From Candidatus Nanohaloarchaea archaeon (GTDB taxonomy: Archaea; EX4484-52; GLR71), in the NCBI GenBank assembly GCA_030594675.1, contig JAUVES010000018.1, positions 1 through 8,994 on the forward strand: a stretch of DNA of 8,994 nt, given 5' to 3'. This document shows positions 6,101 through 8,994 of this stretch, piece after piece. The notes beneath the pieces are model-generated. The model saw only the letters and a program-made list of their open reading frames with translations. It made no database searches and had not been told where the DNA came from. The position numbers and the translations under genes were made by a program. How positions within the stretch are numbered: position 1 is the first letter of the stretch; each line of letters begins with the position of its first letter.

Positions 6101-8994
6101 TGAACCGCAGGACACTCTCACATCCGTCAACATAACCATAAACAATACAGGAACTGCCAATGCAGTTAACGTCAATATCACCTTAAGCTTTTTATACCCG
6201 AACAACACGCAGGTAACTTCCTGGGGTCCACAGAACGAGTATAATGATTCCTGCGGAACCCTAACAAATGGACAGCTCTGTTCGGTTCTCTTCAGCAGCT
6301 ATCAGGTCAATTCAGCTGAAACCACTTCCGGTGCATATAGACTGAACATAACTATGAAATGGTCAACAGGCTCAAATGTCAATAACACACCCACTTTCCA
6401 GGTTTACTACCTGCCGGACAATATCTCATCAACTATCTCACCCTCTTCAATAGCCCCGGGAGAATACTCCAACTACACAATAAATGTGACAAATCCATGG
6501 TCATCTGCCCTGACAAATGTGAATGTAACACCTGACTGCCCGGCCGATATAAACTGTACCTGCGAGGATGATGATTGTTTGATAGGGACAGTAACTTCAG
6601 GAAACACAGGAACAAAAAGAATAATAGCCAATTCATCAGAGTCAGCAATAGGGGATTATACACTCTCATGCTATGTCAACTATACCAATCCAAATTCAAA
6701 TATATACCAAAAAGGGCCCAACTGGAACCAGTCCCTGACAGCCAGTGAGACAATACAGGGTAATGTCACATTCAGGACATATAGAAACTCCTCGTATAGT
6801 GAAGAGTACCCATTCTTCGACTCTTCCGGGGCAACTCTTGGAAATCTGGTTTACATCGAGGCGAATGTAACAAACTCTACCGGGGGCGTCACAGGACAGG
6901 CAGTAACAGCCGGGTTCATCAGAAACAGTGTTGAAGAAGGCACAAAAACGCTCACAGAGATAGGATCCGGCATTTACCGGGGTGCCTGGGATTCTTCCTC
7001 TGCTCCAGCAGGAATTTACTGGATTAATGCAACAGTGAACACCACCATTGGAAATCTGACAACAGATTACTTCCACATCTACTCGGGAGCCAACATCTCC
7101 GCATACCACATGGACTACAACAACAACGGAATAAACGAATCCATAATGGAGAACAAGCATTTGATTGCCGTCTATGACGGAGAAGAGAACACAAATCAGT
7201 CAATGCTTTACTTGGAGCAGAAGGATACGAATGTTTCATACACCTTCGGCGGCATATCCGATACAAATTCACTCGGTAAAGGTGAAGTCACCCATGAGAA
7301 TCCGGGGTACCTGAAAATGTATGGTTTTTCATTCACAAACACCGGCGAAAATTTAGCATCTGCAGATATGAACTTGAAAGTTAACCTGACTAAAATAGTT
7401 ACAAATGAAGAAGTATTCACAAGCTATGACCCGGGCAGCAGTTATTTCGCCATAACCAGCGGTGATTACTGGCTCGGCGAACAATTTGACACATCCGCAG
7501 TACACGCCGGTTATGTTTTGTCAAAGGTAAGCGTTTACATAAATGATTTAGGCTCTACCGCACCGCTTGTTGTAGATATCAGGGCAGGCACAAGCACATT
7601 GCCCAATACAACTGTGTTGGCAACAAAATCAATAGCTGCGGCAGATGTATCGGACAGTTTTGGCTGGTATGATGCAATATTTTCTAATCCTATTACGCTA
7701 TCTGAAGGAGGCAATTACTGGTTGGTCTTAAGAACCAGTGATGCAATAGGCTACGGTTGGATGTCTGCTACCTCTGCAGGATATGCCGGCTCATTTGCTC
7801 ACACCTCAAACCAGAACGAAGGTGGGTGGACATCAAACTCTGGCTATGACATGTCATTCAAGGCCTACCGGTCCTGGACCACTGAGACACATACAGCATT
7901 CAATACAACAATTAAGATGATGGATGACAATGTAGATTATCTCGTTTATAAATTACATAATTTTGATCAAAATATCGAAAATATAGGCCACATATTTTCA
8001 GTCATTTCAGGAACCTTGGGTTCTTCAGTTTCAGATGACCGGTACTACTTAGAAGACGACACAAACGGATTAGTTGTATCATTAATTAACAATACATGGA
8101 ACAATTACACGAGTTCGAACTACACCATTATTTATGATAATTCCACAGCTTCAGACTCCGTCAGCGACAATGTGATTGCATGGATACGTTTCAATGAAAC
8201 AGAGAACATTACATTTACTGATGTGGGGTTATGGAATGATACAATATATAACACGGAAGGATTCAGAATAAAATATAACGCAGTTTCAGCGAGTCCGACG
8301 GATGAGATTAATTACATACTTACATTTACTGTGGGTGGCTATGATACTATCCACCGTTGGATGCCGACAATAGAATCCGGTGAGTTTCCGCAACCCAATA
8401 TTATGTCTGATGTATTTCCACCAGAGATAACTATTGTGAATCCCAGCAACAATTCCAATCTTTTGAATGCGGCTACATGGACATGGCTTAACATAACGAC
8501 GAATGAAGACACTTACTGCCAATGGAATGATACTGTAAGTGATTTTGTATACGGCACCGGAACTGATTTTGAAATTGGCCAGGGATCCAACGCGCATGCA
8601 TACAATTATACAAGCATAACCAACAATTCTGCATATGACTTTTGGTATAAATGCAATGACAGTTTCGGGAATATCAACACAGAGGTCGCACATCATCATT
8701 TCTGGAATTCTGACAATATATCCATAAGCATTGAAACCAGTTCTTATAGTTATTCACCCGGCGCTTCCGGATGGATATCAGGTATAGCCATATATGAGGG
8801 AACCGATGATAGGGTTCCAGATGAGAGGGTGGACATATTTATCAATGACAGTTCGGTCAATCTTTCTTCAGGCCGTGAGTGGAGCAGCAATTCAGACTGG
8901 CTTTCAGGAGACTATTTAGAAAACCAGACCGCGAACAATTCAGATGATGAATTGTCTCTGGCGCATATGATGCATCCTCTGGTGGAAATCAACG
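3045..8994 (+). CDS. Giant secreted multidomain surface glycoprotein (3' partial)
   Basis: A single frame of 1983 codons with no stop runs off the right edge; in-frame TAA at 3003 bounds it on the left. Start: ATG 3045, or TTG 3057, which would give a more usual signal-peptide head (NQKK). The protein begins with a hydrophobic signal sequence, then shows in order: an N-terminal region (about residues 35-330), an MG2-like segment (333-548), a MAM/jelly-roll-like segment (552-698), Ig-like domains including a tandem pair (803-1006), NEW3/CARDB-like segments with clustered Cys (1007-1236), an Ig-like segment (1239-1348), a lectin-like segment (1473-1611) and a Cys-bearing Ig-like segment from about 1791. 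No enzymatic motif was recognised. About 89 N-X-S/T sequons were counted by hand; it is rich in Asn, Thr, Ser and Asp and poor in Lys, fitting an exposed, heavily N-glycosylated adhesin or cell-surface protein. Any C-terminal anchor lies outside the window. The role (attachment, host contact, surface coat) is inferred. Confidence 0.9.
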   Translation, partial: MCFVLNQKKILVVIGILFSLVLAASSLALTIQDNYNESSTKDNISFLSHAEIACNGSDCFNELNYSMNQSFVGTGTYAELSDNTWLLTGISDIFLVPFSVLSENGFYIKALLTYENLTPISSEELMFYGDETFIGSNITVRGGWSQISWFPNTSGTYTVNITYAGNQNLSTLPSFNYTHFEFLQPNQIQPTEPNETSANITKITKIIPEITPVLTANKKHFDLNENPAFEFEYLSEEEIEKIHNVSVTGLVSPMSAAGIVAAANETIEAFVYDSSGELLDFIPDIEKIRDGKFSVSLLKERSFPAGIYKLRIELTKDDVIYIREQEFQWGLVSLNTEKSIYRPGETAEFIIVVLDEEGYSVCDADIDMTVFDSLSGMTDYSTGDGTITAGLECGLYGADYLAQSEGNHMIYIAAQFSGIEVDFSTHFLVQEIYEFDIIRTAQSKIDPTKQDWFDVMIDIESFTDVGNVAITEFVPSVFELETDATVITDGDIKVLVWGKSLISSRTSVSYSYSVPDIWPYLYALGPAEITYGTKTFTEARPWYVAVDPVNQLFYEDWEANSFGNWTNTAWTIVSGDRQQGTYGSKCPNDANCDMNTNVGIDASSADEINVTFMYNDDDCDPEDVIIYFNDSDGAWINMGSIDATSLGGSDDTWNTYTVSTTASQYQHAGFSVRFWADPEGNGANDENYWLDNINVTVLITDSTPPAIQNEALNTTEIDINEAVRLNATTSDSETDVTDANFTIKYPNGTSANLTATEVSANYWEYNFSDTSQRGQYNWTYTYATSDGGMNSTITGLTFDVYDVSAIEVTFNDSNPDRSKTVNIKARLINSTSDGVLGQNITFKDGASVLGYGITNSTGWAEINWSIDSGETVGVHTINATYGGNVSEYYRAGYNDTESVTVWAATAVSQVILNSSNPTAGDVVRIDAKLEYDNTTVIEDQNISFYYGSTLIGSSLTNSTGWAVIAWDTTGVSGETYSINATYAGNSTIYTQASHNDTGQATVIASNVMVYSTAISPDEVEPQDTLTSVNITINNTGTANAVNVNITLSFLYPNNTQVTSWGPQNEYNDSCGTLTNGQLCSVLFSSYQVNSAETTSGAYRLNITMKWSTGSNVNNTPTFQVYYLPDNISSTISPSSIAPGEYSNYTINVTNPWSSALTNVNVTPDCPADINCTCEDDDCLIGTVTSGNTGTKRIIANSSESAIGDYTLSCYVNYTNPNSNIYQKGPNWNQSLTASETIQGNVTFRTYRNSSYSEEYPFFDSSGATLGNLVYIEANVTNSTGGVTGQAVTAGFIRNSVEEGTKTLTEIGSGIYRGAWDSSSAPAGIYWINATVNTTIGNLTTDYFHIYSGANISAYHMDYNNNGINESIMENKHLIAVYDGEENTNQSMLYLEQKDTNVSYTFGGISDTNSLGKGEVTHENPGYLKMYGFSFTNTGENLASADMNLKVNLTKIVTNEEVFTSYDPGSSYFAITSGDYWLGEQFDTSAVHAGYVLSKVSVYINDLGSTAPLVVDIRAGTSTLPNTTVLATKSIAAADVSDSFGWYDAIFSNPITLSEGGNYWLVLRTSDAIGYGWMSATSAGYAGSFAHTSNQNEGGWTSNSGYDMSFKAYRSWTTETHTAFNTTIKMMDDNVDYLVYKLHNFDQNIENIGHIFSVISGTLGSSVSDDRYYLEDDTNGLVVSLINNTWNNYTSSNYTIIYDNSTASDSVSDNVIAWIRFNETENITFTDVGLWNDTIYNTEGFRIKYNAVSASPTDEINYILTFTVGGYDTIHRWMPTIESGEFPQPNIMSDVFPPEITIVNPSNNSNLLNAATWTWLNITTNEDTYCQWNDTVSDFVYGTGTDFEIGQGSNAHAYNYTSITNNSAYDFWYKCNDSFGNINTEVAHHHFWNSDNISISIETSSYSYSPGASGWISGIAIYEGTDDRVPDERVDIFINDSSVNLSSGREWSSNSDWLSGDYLENQTANNSDDELSLAHMMHPLVEIN
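3642..3659 (+). repeat. Nine-base tandem duplication (ATAACCAAG x2)
   Basis: Two perfect copies in frame, giving Ile-Thr-Lys twice in the linker between the N-terminal region and the next domain. It is a small, recent-looking in-frame duplication of no evident function. Confidence 0.6.
4041..4688 (+). other. Alpha-2-macroglobulin MG2-like segment of the giant protein
   Basis: Residues 333-548. It opens with LNTEKSIYRPGETAEFIIVV, matching the MG2 pattern in which a 'dK..Y.PGe.v.f.i.v.d..g' strand pair starts the domain, followed by a D/V-rich second strand (YSVCDADIDMTVFDS). The segment closes with EARPWYVAVDP (538-548), a motif I recall from other large archaeal surface proteins at the same boundary. 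No thioester (CxEQ) motif is present in what is visible, so it should be structural rather than a covalent trap. Family call from pattern memory only. Confidence 0.55.
4698..5138 (+). other. MAM/jelly-roll-like beta-sandwich segment of the giant protein
   Basis: Residues 552-698. It has the layout of a MAM or concanavalin-like fold: LFYEDWEANSFGNWT at the start, IDASSADEINVTFMY in the middle, then a Trp-rich strand set and a closing YWLDNINVTV (688-697). Two Cys pairs are possible (near KCPNDANCD and DDDCDPED). Such folds often bind carbohydrate or protein; the ligand is unknown. Its codon choice differs from the neighbouring segments (ACT, AAT and GGT preferred). Confidence 0.55.
5451..5756 (+). 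repeat. Ig-like tandem repeat, copy 1
   Basis: Residues 803-904. Invasin/Big-type Ig-like domain with the core TNSTGWAEINW followed by HTINATYGGN. These pieces line up with copy 2 directly downstream, at almost the same length of about 102 residues. Confidence 0.7.
5757..6059 (+). repeat. Ig-like tandem repeat, copy 2
   Basis: Residues 905-1005. Carries TNSTGWAVIAW and YSINATYAGN in the same places as copy 1. The protein cores match better than the DNA, so the duplication is not recent. A half-unit of the same type (TYTVNITYAGNQNLS) occurs far upstream, near base 3510. Confidence 0.7.
6063..6752 (+). other. Two NEW3/CARDB-like segments, the second with a cysteine cluster
   Basis: Residues 1007-1236. 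The first (1007-1125) has the 'VNITINNTGTANAVNVNITL' pattern typical of CARDB/NEW3 Ig-like folds. The second starts at SPSSIAPGEYSNYTINVTNP and contains Cys at 1165, 1171, 1173 and 1178 next to an EDDD acidic run, with another Cys at 1209. Disulfides are plausible; metal binding is possible but unsupported. Confidence 0.55.
6759..7088 (+). other. Ig-like segment of the giant protein
   Basis: Residues 1239-1348. Shows a strand pattern LVYIEANVTNSTGG ... GSGIYRGAWDSSSAPAGIYW ... FHIYSG, a module typical of repeated extracellular beta-sandwich domains in archaeal surface proteins. Confidence 0.5.
7461..7877 (+). other. Lectin-like beta-sandwich segment (choice-of-anchor type)
   Basis: Residues 1473-1611. 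Contains YWLGEQFDTSAVHAGYVLSK, then VSVYIN, VVDIRAG, a Pro-containing turn, and PITLSEGGNYWLVLRTS, ending in FKAYRSW. This order (Q.F..s, l..v.v.i, v.I..g, pi.L..G..Ywl.l) resembles the 'choice-of-anchor' and related domains found in many secreted proteins. It has only one sequon, against dense sequons on both sides. Confidence 0.5.
8415..8708 (+). other. Cys-bearing Ig-like segment of the giant protein
   Basis: Residues 1791-1888. Begins FPPEITIVNPSNNSNL, a common lead-in to cadherin/FN3-like extracellular repeats, and has one Cys in each half (TYCQWND and WYKCNDSFGN), well placed for a disulfide. Another beta-rich segment starts after it and is cut by the window edge. Confidence 0.5.

Noticed and set aside
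5935..6135. Plus-strand open frame of 66 codons
   Set aside because: Out of frame within the giant gene, over the second Ig-like repeat; Pro/Gln/Thr-rich nonsense without motif.
6696..7160. Minus-strand open frame of 154 codons
   Set aside because: It lies wholly inside the giant plus-strand frame. Its Val/His/Cys-rich translation is what antisense of Asn/Thr-rich codons gives; no domain or start context supports it.
8286..8699. Minus-strand open frame of 137 codons
   Set aside because: Antisense to the giant gene; the predicted protein has no recognisable motif and the plus-strand frame continues through it intact.

Overview
The window looks archaeal, most likely from a small-genome (DPANN-type) lineage, though no phylum can be fixed without a search. 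The evidence is an STT3/AglB-type oligosaccharyltransferase, a dolichyl-phosphate sugar-1-phosphate transferase with the Alg7-like NATNMLAGLNGLE signature, a minimal winged-helix regulator, no clear Shine-Dalgarno sites, TATA-like upstream sequence, and a giant secreted protein made of beta-sandwich modules. All real genes lie on the plus strand; no RNA gene, insertion sequence or CRISPR array was seen.

Layout. Positions 1-1601 hold the C-terminal part of STT3/AglB, open at the left edge. After 36 bases comes the Alg7-like transferase (1638-2642). Positions 2643-2759 are an AT-rich regulatory gap with a TATA-like box and two dyads that share AATGT/ACATT half-sites. A 77-codon winged-helix DNA-binding protein follows (2760-2993). 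After a 51-base gap, one uninterrupted frame runs from 3045 past the right edge (1983 codons visible, no stop). It encodes a secreted surface protein with a signal peptide, an N-terminal region, an alpha-2-macroglobulin MG2-like segment, a MAM/jelly-roll-like segment, tandem Ig-like repeats, NEW3/CARDB-like segments with a cysteine cluster, a lectin-like segment and further Ig-like domains.

How the parts fit. The first two genes cover the first membrane step and the last step of N-glycosylation: loading a sugar phosphate on the lipid carrier, and transferring the finished glycan to Asn-X-Ser/Thr in exported proteins. The giant protein has about 89 such sequons by hand count, so it is a natural substrate of its neighbours. 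The sequons are uneven: none lies between residues 267 and 563, which includes the MG2-like segment. The small regulator and the dyads sit between the glycosylation genes and the giant gene and could control either side; that is inference.
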